Source of the DNA: Synechococcus sp. JA-3-3Ab
Lineage (GTDB): Bacteria > Cyanobacteriota > Cyanobacteriia > Thermostichales > Thermostichaceae
DNA length: 64,000 nt
Direction: 5' to 3'
NCBI RefSeq assembly: GCF_000013205.1
Contig: NC_007775.1
Location: forward strand, 1,546,501-1,610,500
The translations under genes and the position numbers were made by a program. Numbering within the stretch: position 1 is the stretch's first letter; each line of letters begins with the position of its first letter. Below the pieces are notes generated by a model. That model saw only the letters and a list, made by a program, of their open reading frames with translations, made no database searches and was not told the DNA's origin. Below are positions 8,709-16,470 of the stretch, one piece after another.

Positions 8709-9445
8709 CACACCTGCCCTGCCACTCGAATTGGCCCTTCTACGCTACCGCTGAAAAATTGCCGCACAAAGGGGTTGTCGCACGTTTCGATCTCTTGCAC
8801 GGATCCCTCCCACTGCACCCGCCCCTGGGCCAAGAGCACAATCCGGTCGGTGGCGCGGTAGATGGTGCTGTGCTGGTGGGTCACCACAATGTAGCTCTCG
8901 CAAGCTTTTTTCACGCGCTGCAGATCCCGGATAAGATCTTCGATCACGGTGGAAGCAATGGGATCCAAGCCTGCTGTGGGCTCGTCGTAGAGCAGCAGTT
9001 GCGGCTCGTCCTGGGGCAGCGACGGATCCTCCATGATGGCGCGGGCGAAGCTGGCCCGCTTGCGCATCCCCCCAGAAAGCTCCTCCGGCAGGCTGTGCTC
9101 CTTGCCCGCCAGCCCCACCGCCTCCAGCTTGGCCGCCACCAGCTCCCGAATGCGTGCCCGCGGCAGCCGCGAGTGCTCATAGAGCAAAAAACCGACGTTT
9201 TCTTCCACCGTCAGGGAGTCGAAGAGGGCCGCTTGCTGGAATACCATGCCTACCCGCAGGGGGGGAGTCTGATGGCCGGCCTGAATTTCCGGCAGCGGGA
9301 TCCCACACCAGAGCACCTCGCCAGCCTCCGGCTCCGTCAGGCCGGCAATAATGCGCAGCAAGGTCGATTTGCCGGTGCCGGAAGGCCCCACCACTCCTAG
9401 GGCATCGCCCCGGTACACCTTGAGGTCAATCCCATCCAGCACCAC
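8708..9445 (-). CDS. ABC transporter ATP-binding protein of an MCE/Mla lipid transporter
   Basis: MlaF-type ATPase energising lipid transport with the neighbouring MCE protein. Seen: Walker A GPSGTGKST, Q-loop VFQQAALFD, signature ELSGGMRKR, Walker B LLLYDEPTAGLD and the H-loop in VVTHQHS. The only standard start codon in frame is the GTG pair at about 9445. However, the reading frame continues upstream through LVELRQVCKRFGSTV, which is the normal first strand and A-loop of ABC ATPases, so the real protein almost certainly starts earlier. No ATG, GTG or TTG exists between 9445 and the upstream stop. A CTG at 9640 preceded by a GGAGGAAGG-like sequence is one candidate. Confidence 0.85.
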   Translation of the reverse strand: MVLDGIDLKVYRGDALGVVGPSGTGKSTLLRIIAGLTEPEAGEVLWCGIPLPEIQAGHQTPPLRVGMVFQQAALFDSLTVEENVGFLLYEHSRLPRARIRELVAAKLEAVGLAGKEHSLPEELSGGMRKRASFARAIMEDPSLPQDEPQLLLYDEPTAGLDPIASTVIEDLIRDLQRVKKACESYIVVTHQHSTIYRATDRIVLLAQGRVQWEGSVQEIETCDNPFVRQFFSGSVEGPIRVAGQV

Positions 9446-9755
9446 CGTAGACCCAAAGCGCTTGCAGACCTGCCGCAGCTCTACCAGAGGGATCGGATCG
9501 TTTACCTTGGCTGGAGAGGAAAGGGGCTGAGGTTGACCATTCTCTACCCCTGCTGGCGGCTTCTGCTGGCTGTCCCTGCTTGTGGCAGTGGCTTGCTGGC
9601 AGCACTTTGCCCACCACTTCTGGCAAAACTGCGGAATCAGGATACCTTCCTCCGGTGGCTTGCCTCCACTACTAGTCTACAAGGCCCTCCCGTTGCCCGA
9701 ACAACCTGCCGGCGTTCACCGGCCCCAGGGATCCGAAATTCCTCCCTGGGCTCCC

Positions 9756-10577
9756 TTAGTCCAGCTCAGCGGCAGACTCAACCTCAGCAAGAGCGGCTAA
9801 GCCGGCAGGGATCCCTTCCGTCGAACTGGGCAGAGTCGAATCTGGCTGGGCCACGGCTGGAGGAGAAGGACTGCGGCGCTGCGAAAAGCCCCAGACAAAC
9901 AAAGGCAGCACAGCCAGCACCATCCCCCATTCCGGGAGCTCAATTTGGGGGAAAAACACCTCCAGCAGCATGAGGCTTCCCACCAGGGCGATGATGGCAA
10001 AGGCAGCATCTTCCAGGCGGGAAAACTCATCCAGCCAGCGCAAGAACAAAGAGGCCATGTAGCGCATCAGGGTGATGCCGAGAATGCCGCCGAGGATGAT
10101 CACCCAAGCCTTGCGGGAGACGCCCACCGAAGCGGCGATGCTGTCGAAAGAAAAGACTAGATCCGTCAGCTCTACCATCACCAGAGTTTGCCAAAAATTG
10201 GCCTGGCGAGTGATGTCTTGCTCGGGTCCTTCTTCTTCCCCGCGAAAATGCTGCCAGGCCAGCCAGAGCAAGTAACAGGCCCCAAGAAACTGAGCGGGCG
10301 GATACTCCACCAGCCAAACCGCTGCAAACACAATGGCGATGCGAAAACCATAGGCGCCAATGATGCCCCAGCGCAAAGCCCGGTTCTGTTGCTGGGGGGT
10401 GGGCAAATGCTTGACCAAAGCAGCTAGGGCGACGGCGTTATCAGCAGAGAGGGCTGCTTCCAAAAACACCAGAGCCACCACCAAAAAGAGATCCGTCCAA
10501 GTGAAGGACTGAACGATCCCCTGAACAAGAGCCACAGCGGTATTTATTGCCTCGATGGACATAGCAGCAAGCTTCAT
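9756..10577 (-). CDS. TerC-family integral membrane protein
   Basis: A 273-residue multi-pass membrane protein with about seven hydrophobic segments. It carries the TerC hallmarks: an acidic residue plus SADNA in the second segment (FLEAALSADNAVALAAL) and a later conserved VELTDLVFSFDSI with intramembrane acidic residues. TerC-family proteins are implicated in metal-ion, especially manganese, export and tellurite resistance; some plastid/cyanobacterial members support thylakoid biogenesis. Which applies here is not decided by sequence. ATG at 10577, with alternative ATG at 10562. The C-terminus beyond about residue 235 is Ser/Pro-rich and probably cytosolic. It follows larB after about 250 bases containing repeats. 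Confidence 0.85.
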   Translation of the reverse strand: MKLAAMSIEAINTAVALVQGIVQSFTWTDLFLVVALVFLEAALSADNAVALAALVKHLPTPQQQNRALRWGIIGAYGFRIAIVFAAVWLVEYPPAQFLGACYLLWLAWQHFRGEEEGPEQDITRQANFWQTLVMVELTDLVFSFDSIAASVGVSRKAWVIILGGILGITLMRYMASLFLRWLDEFSRLEDAAFAIIALVGSLMLLEVFFPQIELPEWGMVLAVLPLFVWGFSQRRSPSPPAVAQPDSTLPSSTEGIPAGLAALAEVESAAELD

Positions 10578-10662
10578 GTACCCCGGCTAAAAAATCGTTC
10601 GTTCAGTGCAGCCAACCCCAGACTGCTATCCTATAATCGACAACTCCTTTCATTTGCTTTCA

Positions 10663-10686
10663 TTTTTATGGTCGTTTTTATGGTCG
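10663..10686. repeat. Perfect 12-bp tandem duplication upstream of the TerC gene
   Basis: TTTTTATGGTCG occurs twice back to back (10663-10674 and 10675-10686), about 90-110 bases before the TerC start on the minus strand. The stretch is AT-rich relative to its surroundings. It may be a duplicated regulatory site or simple slippage; no known binding consensus is recognised. Confidence 0.8.
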
Positions 10687-10698
10687 TTAGGGAGCGCC

Positions 10699-10742
10699 CC
10701 AAGAATGATACCTGAGGAAAGAACCCACCCCTCAATTCTTGG
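10699..10742. repeat. Bulged inverted repeat in the leader of the TerC gene
   Basis: CCAAGAAT (10699-10706) pairs with ATTCTTGG (10735-10742) and TGAGG (10713-10717) with CCTCA (10730-10734). A 6-base bulge (GATACC) sits on one side and the loop is 12 bases. A 13-bp stem in the 250-base gap between larB and the TerC gene may act as a transcript structure. No U-tract follows on either strand, so a simple terminator is unlikely, and I do not see the consensus of the yybP-ykoY manganese riboswitch. Confidence 0.6.
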
Positions 10743-10829
10743 AAACAACCTCCCAGCGGAGACAGCCAAAATCCCGGCCTAGCCATGGCCTGAGTATAGC
10801 CTGTCTGGCTTAGGATTGTTTTACATTTC

Positions 10830-11639
10830 TTAACCTTCTCCCTCTCCAGGGGATGCAGGCGAGGGCAATCGCGACGCCAGCCGCTGGCCACAGCGCAGGA
10901 TCTGGCCGGCCAGAATCGCAGCCCCAAAGCCGTTGTCGATGTTCACTACCCCCACCCCAGGAGCACAGGAGTTGAGCATGGTCAGCAGGGCAGCCAAGCC
11001 CTGGAAGCTGGCCCCGTAGCCGATGCTGGTGGGCACGGCGATCACCGGGCAATCGGCCAGGCCCGCCACCACGCTGGCCAAGGCCCCCTCCATGCCCGCC
11101 ACCACGATCAGCACATCGGCTTCCAGGGCGGCGCGGTGGTGCAGCAGGCGATGGATCCCGGCCACTCCCACATCCCAGAGGCGCTTGACCTGAAACCCAG
11201 CCAGCTCGGCGGTGAGAGCGGCCTCCTCGGCCACCGGCACATCGGCGGTGCCGGCGGAGATCACGCTAATCTGGCCGGGACGGCGGAGGGTCTGCTGGGC
11301 CGGGATCCAGCACAGGCGGGCCACCGCGGAATACTGCGCCTGGGGCAGCCAGCGGCGGATCTGAGCATAGGTAGAAGCTTCCACTCGGGTGGCCACGGCC
11401 AGGGATCCCTGCCAGTGGAGCCGTTCCAGGATCTGGGCAATCTGCTCAGGAGTTTTGCCCGGCCCCCACACCGCTTCGGGAAAGCCGGTGCGTAAAGGAC
11501 GGTGGTGATCCACATGGGCGAAGTCTCCTACCTCCTCGAAGGGCAAAAAGCGACAGGCCTGCAGGGCTTGCTCGGCAGAGAGCTGCCCTTGGGCCACCGC
11601 TTGGAACAGTTCCCACAAGGTTTGGGTTGGGTCGGGCAT
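10830..11639 (-). CDS. larB: Nickel pincer cofactor biosynthesis protein LarB
   Basis: About 269 residues. LarB carboxylates and hydrolyses nicotinic acid adenine dinucleotide in nickel-pincer cofactor synthesis, the cofactor of lactate racemase-type enzymes. Its C-terminal half is a PurE-like carboxylase domain; here VISAGTADVPVAEEAALTAEL, VVAGMEGALASVVAGL and VIAVPTSIGYGAS are the clear landmarks. The ATG at 11639 (MPDPTQ) is preferred over the longer frame to 11747, because the extension would run into the upstream stress-protein gene. larC and larE are not in this window, so the partners are elsewhere or the cofactor is made in part. Confidence 0.87.
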   Translation of the reverse strand: MPDPTQTLWELFQAVAQGQLSAEQALQACRFLPFEEVGDFAHVDHHRPLRTGFPEAVWGPGKTPEQIAQILERLHWQGSLAVATRVEASTYAQIRRWLPQAQYSAVARLCWIPAQQTLRRPGQISVISAGTADVPVAEEAALTAELAGFQVKRLWDVGVAGIHRLLHHRAALEADVLIVVAGMEGALASVVAGLADCPVIAVPTSIGYGASFQGLAALLTMLNSCAPGVGVVNIDNGFGAAILAGQILRCGQRLASRLPSPASPGEGEG

Positions 11640-11659
11640 AGCAAGGGGATGGAGCGGCT

Positions 11660-12556
11660 CTACTGGGCCAAAGACCCGCGCGGGAAAAACAACACCGGAT
11701 GCCAACTTTGCCGCAGGATCTCGCCAGTGAGGCTGCGAACCGACCACTCCCAGAAGCTGCCCACCCGCGGCGAGGCGGTGGCAATGGCGGTCATGTCCTC
11801 ATCGGCGGCGGTGGCTAGGATTTCCTGAAGCGGGGATCCCACCCGCACCAAGGCCCGCAACTGCACCGGTTTTACCTGCTCGACCAGCGGTTCGACTAAC
11901 CGGGCCAAGTCGGCCTCGGCCCTGCGCTTGAGCTCTTCTGCCGGCGATCCCTGGTTGCGGCGGGCGCTGGGATCCACCACATAGAGCAGCGTAATGGCCT
12001 GACACTGGGAAGTTCCTGGCAGCAGTTGGCCAAGACGGCTGAGGAGCTGCCGGCGGGGCTCCTCAAAGTCAAAAGGCACTAGGAGGGAGCGAAATAGGTG
12101 GCGGCTGCGCAGGCGCAATTCTTCCAGAGTAAAGGCGGCGATGAGTTGCGGACGCATCACCATTACCGGGATGGTCAGCTTCGGCAGCAGCTCCAAGGTG
12201 GTGCTTCCAAACAGTTTTTCGGTGAGCAGATCGTGGATCCCCATGCCTGTGATTAGCAAGTCGGAGCTGCAGGTTTGGATCCCTCTTAAAATCAGATCCA
12301 CCGCCTTGCCCGCCTGCACCAAGACTTCGACTTCCAGCCCTGCAGGAACGGCGCTCAACACCTTGTGTAAGCGAGCCTGTTGCGCCTGCACTTTGGGGGT
12401 GAGGTCTTCGGGAAGGCCAATGTCGTCGTCCTGCCGAGCGACGCTATGCACAAAGGCAACGCGCTCAATCCCATTCAGGTAAAGCTCTTCTAGGCATTTG
12501 CCAAAACGCTGCAGTCCATCGCGGCAATCGGTGGCGATCAACAGGCTTTTGAACAT
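11660..12556 (-). CDS. Universal stress protein with two UspA domains
   Basis: 298 residues made of two tandem Usp folds. The first (about 1-140) begins MFKSLLIATDCRDG; the second (about 150-290) begins LFRSLLVPFDFEE and ends DMTAIATASPR...HPVLFFPRG. The ATP-binding pattern G-x2-G-x9-G-(S/T) is recognisable as ITGMG..LFGSTT in the first domain and is degraded in the second (ATASPR). The first domain may therefore bind nucleotide while the second may serve dimerisation. Cytosolic; exact role unknown. Twenty bases upstream of larB and probably cotranscribed with it. Confidence 0.85.
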   Translation of the reverse strand: MFKSLLIATDCRDGLQRFGKCLEELYLNGIERVAFVHSVARQDDDIGLPEDLTPKVQAQQARLHKVLSAVPAGLEVEVLVQAGKAVDLILRGIQTCSSDLLITGMGIHDLLTEKLFGSTTLELLPKLTIPVMVMRPQLIAAFTLEELRLRSRHLFRSLLVPFDFEEPRRQLLSRLGQLLPGTSQCQAITLLYVVDPSARRNQGSPAEELKRRAEADLARLVEPLVEQVKPVQLRALVRVGSPLQEILATAADEDMTAIATASPRVGSFWEWSVRSLTGEILRQSWHPVLFFPRGSLAQ

Positions 12557-12683
12557 ATGGCTTTAGGCAGAGGGGGTAGCCAGCAACAGCGACCTGCCCT
12601 AGGGGGGCAATCTCAGGCTAACACCTCGCACCCCGGACCTGTCCTTGAAAGGAGTCCCGATCTACTTCTGCTGCGGCTTTCGC

Positions 12684-14516
12684 TCACCGATAGGGATCCG
12701 CCAAGTTGCGAAACTGGGTGTACTGGCTTTCAAACAAAAGGCGCACCGTGCCCGTGGGGCCGTTGCGATGTTTGGCGACGATCACCTCGGCAATGCCGCG
12801 ATCGCTGGTGTTGGGATCGTAGTACTCGGGCCGGTAGATCATCATCACCACGTCGGCATCCTGCTCGATGCTGTTGTGCACCAGCAGGCCGTTGGCCACA
12901 AAGTTGTGGTGGCGGGGCATCTCGATGTCGTAAACCGGTTGCGGCTCCCCCGGCTCGCTAATGAAGACGACGGGATCCCAGATCAACCCCTCCTGCACCA
13001 CCACCGCCACCTCCTCCTCCAGTTGCAGCTCGTCGAGGGTTTTCCAGCCGTCCCGAGTTAGGAAAGGGTGGTTGCCAGTGGCACGAATGGAAAAGTTGAG
13101 GCGGGTTTTTAGAAGACATGTGGGCTGCCGCCCACTGCAAAATACCCTCACTGGCTGTTGGGGCACCAGCCGCCCGCGCCCATTGAGGCTGAGCAGGCGC
13201 GGCAGTTCTGCTGAAGGCGGCAGGGCTGCCAGTTGCTCCAGGCGCCAGATCTTGCCGCGATCCACGTCCCTCACGCGGGTATCGCCGGCTAGACAACCCG
13301 ACTCCCGCAAATCTGCCAGTTGCGGACGCTTGTCTGAGCGCGACTCCACTGCCCGGCTGAGCTGAGATAGCACCAGCACCGGCACCATCAGCTCTTTGGC
13401 TAGCGCCTTGAGGCCGCGGGTAATGCGCGACAATTCCTGCACCCGGTTGTCGGACTCAGATCCCTGGATTAGCTGCAAGTAGTCGATCAACACCAACCCC
13501 AACGTCCCTCCTTGCTCCACCTGCAGACGCCGCGCCTTAGAGCGAATTTCTGTAACCGTGCAGTTGGGCGTGTCGTCGATAAACAAAGGCAGTTGCGACA
13601 AAAAGCCAATCGCCTGCCCCAGGCGTTGCCACTCATTCTCGCTGATGCGCCCGGATCGCAGACGGCTACTATCAATGCGCGCCTCGCTGGCCAAGAGCCG
13701 CTGCACCAGTTGCTCCCGCGACATCTCCAGGCTGAAGATGGCCACCGGTTGCTTGACGTAGGCAGCCACATTTTGGGCAATGTTAAGAGCCAGGCTGGTC
13801 TTTCCCATCGAGGGACGGCCGGCTAGGATGACCAAATCCGACCGCTGCAAGCCCTGGGTCAGGTTGTCGAGGTCAATGAATTTGGTCGGGATCCCAGGGA
13901 TCTGAGCCCCGCTCTGGAACCTCTCCTCCAACTCTGAGAAGATGTTTACCAAAACTTCCGAGGCTGGAACAAGGCTGCGCTGCACCCGTTCCTGGGTGAG
14001 GCTGAACACCTCTTGCTCGGCTCGATCCAGGAGCTGAGGGAGAGGCTGGCTAGTGTCGTAGGCCAGACGCGCCAAGGTGTTGCTGACTTGAATCAGCCGG
14101 CGGCGCATGTATTTGTCCACCACCAGACGGGCATACTGGTCAATGTTGACACTGCTAACCGTCTGCTCCACTAGGCGGCGAATTGCCGCCGTTCCTCCCA
14201 CCCGCTCCAAGAGCTGGTGATCTGCCAACCAGGCAGAAACAGTGGTCAGGTCAGTGGGCTGGCCCTGGCTGTACAACTGCAGAGCAGCCCGGTAGATCTC
14301 CTGGTGGGCGGAGAGGTAGAACATCTCAGGCCGCAAGAGCTCCGCCACCCGCGCCATCGCCTCAGGGTCAAGGAGGATGCCGCCCAAGATCTCCTCCTCA
14401 GCTTCTATGTTCTGAGGCGGAAGCCGATCCCCACCGGTCAGGTCGTAATCGCTAATCACCACCAGCCAGGGTAGAAAAACCAAGCTCTCCCCCGCTCTCC
14501 GACTGCTAGGCTGCAC
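12684..14516 (-). CDS. dnaB: Replicative DNA helicase DnaB containing an intein
   Basis: A 610-codon reading frame for the hexameric replication-fork helicase. The host protein is split as residues 1-407 and 549-610 around an intein, giving a mature helicase of about 469 residues or slightly less. Seen: the N-terminal domain beginning RLPPQNIEAEEEILGG, Walker A AGRPSMGKTS at about 232, Walker B LVLIDYLQLI at about 341, the DnaB motif LSQLSRAVESR, and the C-terminal AKHRNGPTG. ATG 14516 gives a non-conserved leader; GTG codons at about 14459-14462 (VVISDYDL) may be the real start. rplI lies just upstream, a common bacterial arrangement. Confidence 0.95.
   Translation of the reverse strand: MQPSSRRAGESLVFLPWLVVISDYDLTGGDRLPPQNIEAEEEILGGILLDPEAMARVAELLRPEMFYLSAHQEIYRAALQLYSQGQPTDLTTVSAWLADHQLLERVGGTAAIRRLVEQTVSSVNIDQYARLVVDKYMRRRLIQVSNTLARLAYDTSQPLPQLLDRAEQEVFSLTQERVQRSLVPASEVLVNIFSELEERFQSGAQIPGIPTKFIDLDNLTQGLQRSDLVILAGRPSMGKTSLALNIAQNVAAYVKQPVAIFSLEMSREQLVQRLLASEARIDSSRLRSGRISENEWQRLGQAIGFLSQLPLFIDDTPNCTVTEIRSKARRLQVEQGGTLGLVLIDYLQLIQGSESDNRVQELSRITRGLKALAKELMVPVLVLSQLSRAVESRSDKRPQLADLRESGCLAGDTRVRDVDRGKIWRLEQLAALPPSAELPRLLSLNGRGRLVPQQPVRVFCSGRQPTCLLKTRLNFSIRATGNHPFLTRDGWKTLDELQLEEEVAVVVQEGLIWDPVVFISEPGEPQPVYDIEMPRHHNFVANGLLVHNSIEQDADVVMMIYRPEYYDPNTSDRGIAEVIVAKHRNGPTGTVRLLFESQYTQFRNLADPYR
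12873..13295 (-). other. Mini-intein in DnaB (141 residues, no homing endonuclease)
   Basis: In-frame self-splicing insert from Cys408 to Asn548 of the DnaB precursor. Block A is CLAGDTRVRD with Cys at position 1. Block B has the T-x-x-H motif in ATGNHPFLT (intein His76). Block F is YDIEMPRHHNFVANG. Block G is LLVHN, with the penultimate His and terminal Asn, followed by Ser as the first C-extein residue. All standard splicing residues are present. There is no room for a LAGLIDADG domain (no blocks C, D, E, H). The site, RESG before and SIEQDADVV after, matches the DnaB insertion site used by the Synechocystis 6803 intein. Confidence 0.95.
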
Positions 14517-14569
14517 ACCCTAGCGCAGCGGGCCAAGTGGGCATAGCCGTCTGAACCAGAACCTCTTTT

Positions 14570-15031
14570 CTACTCAGGCGTGACCTGAATGCGCAGCGTA
14601 GCGGTAACCTCGGGGTGTAACTTCACCTGCACCAGGTAAACCCCAGTTTTCTTGATCTCCTCATCGAGTAGGACATTGCGGCGGTCGATATCGAGGCCAC
14701 TGGTAGCCAGCACCACCTCGGCAATATCGCTGGCAGTTACCTGTCCAAAGAGCAGGTCTTTTTCGCCCACCTTCTTGCGGATGACAAAACGGCCAATCGT
14801 CTCCAAAGCCTTTTTGTAGTTTTCCGCCTGTTGCTTCTCAGCCAGCTTGCGGGCTGCTTCCTGCTCCCGCCGCATCTGCTGCTCCTTGAGAAGTCCAGGC
14901 GTAAGCCGCACCGCCATCTGCCGCGGGAAAAGGTAGTTGCGGGCATAGCCCGGCCTGACACTCACCACCTCTCCCGGCTTGCCGAGCCCAGGAACCGCCT
15001 GGCGCAGCATCACCTGCACATCTTTTGCCAT
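14570..15031 (-). CDS. rplI: 50S ribosomal protein L9
   Basis: 153 residues from the ATG at 15031 (MAKDVQVMLRQAVPGLGKPGEVV). The frame extends to 15088, but the extension lacks homology to L9. Seen: the N-terminal RNA-binding domain with GYARNYLFPRQMA, the long connecting helix (EQQMRREQEAARKLAEKQQ), and the C-terminal domain ending VTATLRIQVTPE. Binds domain V of 23S rRNA at the base of the L1 stalk. Followed by dnaB, about 50 bases from this stop to the longest dnaB start. Confidence 0.96.
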   Translation of the reverse strand: MAKDVQVMLRQAVPGLGKPGEVVSVRPGYARNYLFPRQMAVRLTPGLLKEQQMRREQEAARKLAEKQQAENYKKALETIGRFVIRKKVGEKDLLFGQVTASDIAEVVLATSGLDIDRRNVLLDEEIKKTGVYLVQVKLHPEVTATLRIQVTPE

Positions 15032-15163
15032 AGGAGGAAGGCACCCACTCTCTTGACAGCTCTCTATTCTAGGCATTCCCCCGACCAATGTCAGCCCAGC
15101 CTCCCCCTGGGGTCTCTACCCTGATTAAGCCCGACAGTCGCGACCTCGGCTGCTGGGCCTAGA

Positions 15164-15193
15164 AATAACCTGAATTTAACCTCTTGTTAACCA
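15164..15193 (+). promoter_or_regulatory. Pho box: three PhoB/SphR-type direct repeats
   Basis: AATAACCT (15164-15171), TTTAACCT (15175-15182) and GTTAACCA (15186-15193) recur with an exact 11-bp period and 3-bp spacers. This matches the cyanobacterial Pho box pattern of CTTAACCT-like repeats bound by the response regulator SphR/PhoB under phosphate limitation. It lies about 175 bases upstream of pstS. A further related motif, GTTGACCT (15201-15208), follows off the 11-bp register. Confidence 0.8.
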
Positions 15194-15366
15194 AAAAAGG
15201 GTTGACCTTACGTTACATTTAACGACCGAGTTGCAAAGGCTGCGGTCTCAACGAGATCCTGTGCTTTCTTCGGCCCGGTGGACTGAACTCTTGGAGTTAG
15301 GTTTCACAGTTGCAGCTTTTGGACCTGGGCCAGGACACGCTCTTCAGTGGAGAGATCTCTGTCTGT

Positions 15367-16446
15367 ATGTCGATGTCGCATTCCTTGGGTCGTCGTTCTT
15401 TCCTCAAGTCCTTGTCGGCAGTTGCTGCGGGTTTTGCGGCAAGTCAGGCCGGCTGGCAGCGAGTGTTTGCCCAGCAGAAGACGATAACCATCAACGGCGC
15501 TGGAGCTACCTTCCCGGCCCCCCTCTACCAAACGTGGGCCCAAGAATTTGGCAAGAAAAACCCCAACATCCAAGTCAACTACCAATCGGTGGGGAGCGGC
15601 GCTGGCCGTCAGCAATTTGTGGCCCGCACTGTCGACTTCGGCGCCAGTGATAGCGTGCCGCGTCCTGAGGAGATTAGCAAGATTGAGGGTGAAGCCAACC
15701 CTCCCAAGGGCATGGTGGCCGTGCCTATGGTGGGCGGGGCATTGGTGGCAGCCTATAACGTCCCCGGCGTAGGTCCTGAAATTCGCCTCTCTCGCCTGGC
15801 GCTGGCCAATATCTTCCTGGGCAAGATCAAGAAGTGGAACGATCCGCTGCTGGCTGGCCTTAACCCAGGGGTGACTTTCCCAGATATGCCGATTACTGTT
15901 GTGCACCGCTCTGATGGCAGTGGCACCACCGACATCTTTACCACCCACCTCAACGCCATTAGCCCCGAATGGCGGCAAAAAGTGGGCCGTGGCTCTTCCG
16001 TGAACTGGCCAACTGGCGTGGGAGCTCGCGGTAACGAAGGCGTTTCTGAACAAATCAAGCAGATTCCTGGCTCAATCGGCTATGTGGAGTACGGCTTTGC
16101 TAAGCTCAACAACCTAAATTTCGCTCGCCTGGAAAACCGGGCAGGCAAGTTCGTCGTCCCCAAAGTTGAGACGGAGCAGGCAGCGCTGGCGAGAATCAAG
16201 CTCGACGAGCGGCTGCTGGGGGTTGACCCAGATCCCGAAGGGGAAGACTCCTACCCCATTGTGGGCTACACGTGGATCTTGGCTTACCAAGTCTACCCCA
16301 AAGCTGAAACCTCCAAGGCTGTCAAAGAGTTTCTTCGCTACGCCCTCACCGAAGGGCAATCCTTTGCGGAGCCGCTGGGCTATGTGCCTTTGCCGGAGGA
16401 AACGCGGAAGAAAGCTCTGGCTGCCCTGGAAAAAATCACTCCGTAG
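15367..16446 (+). CDS. pstS: Phosphate ABC transporter substrate-binding protein PstS
   Basis: About 359 residues. High-affinity periplasmic phosphate-binding protein feeding PstCAB. Seen: a twin-arginine-type signal (GRRSFLKSLSAVAAG, cleavage probably near VFAQQ), then the PstS fold beginning ITINGAGATFPAPLYQ, with phosphate-loop segments SVGSGAGRQQF, VDFGASDS and VVHRSDGSGTT. Starts at 15367 or 15373 are both ATG; the frame to 15310 has no signal-like extension. First gene of pstS-pstC-pstA-pstB, downstream of a Pho box, so induction by phosphate starvation is expected. Confidence 0.96.
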   Translation: MSMSHSLGRRSFLKSLSAVAAGFAASQAGWQRVFAQQKTITINGAGATFPAPLYQTWAQEFGKKNPNIQVNYQSVGSGAGRQQFVARTVDFGASDSVPRPEEISKIEGEANPPKGMVAVPMVGGALVAAYNVPGVGPEIRLSRLALANIFLGKIKKWNDPLLAGLNPGVTFPDMPITVVHRSDGSGTTDIFTTHLNAISPEWRQKVGRGSSVNWPTGVGARGNEGVSEQIKQIPGSIGYVEYGFAKLNNLNFARLENRAGKFVVPKVETEQAALARIKLDERLLGVDPDPEGEDSYPIVGYTWILAYQVYPKAETSKAVKEFLRYALTEGQSFAEPLGYVPLPEETRKKALAALEKITP

Positions 16447-16470
16447 AGGTTTGTACCCCCTACCCAGCAG

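Noticed and set aside
10578-10829. yybP-ykoY manganese riboswitch before the TerC gene
   Set aside because: Expected from family knowledge, but the conserved loop sequences were not found; only an unrelated bulged stem and a tandem repeat.
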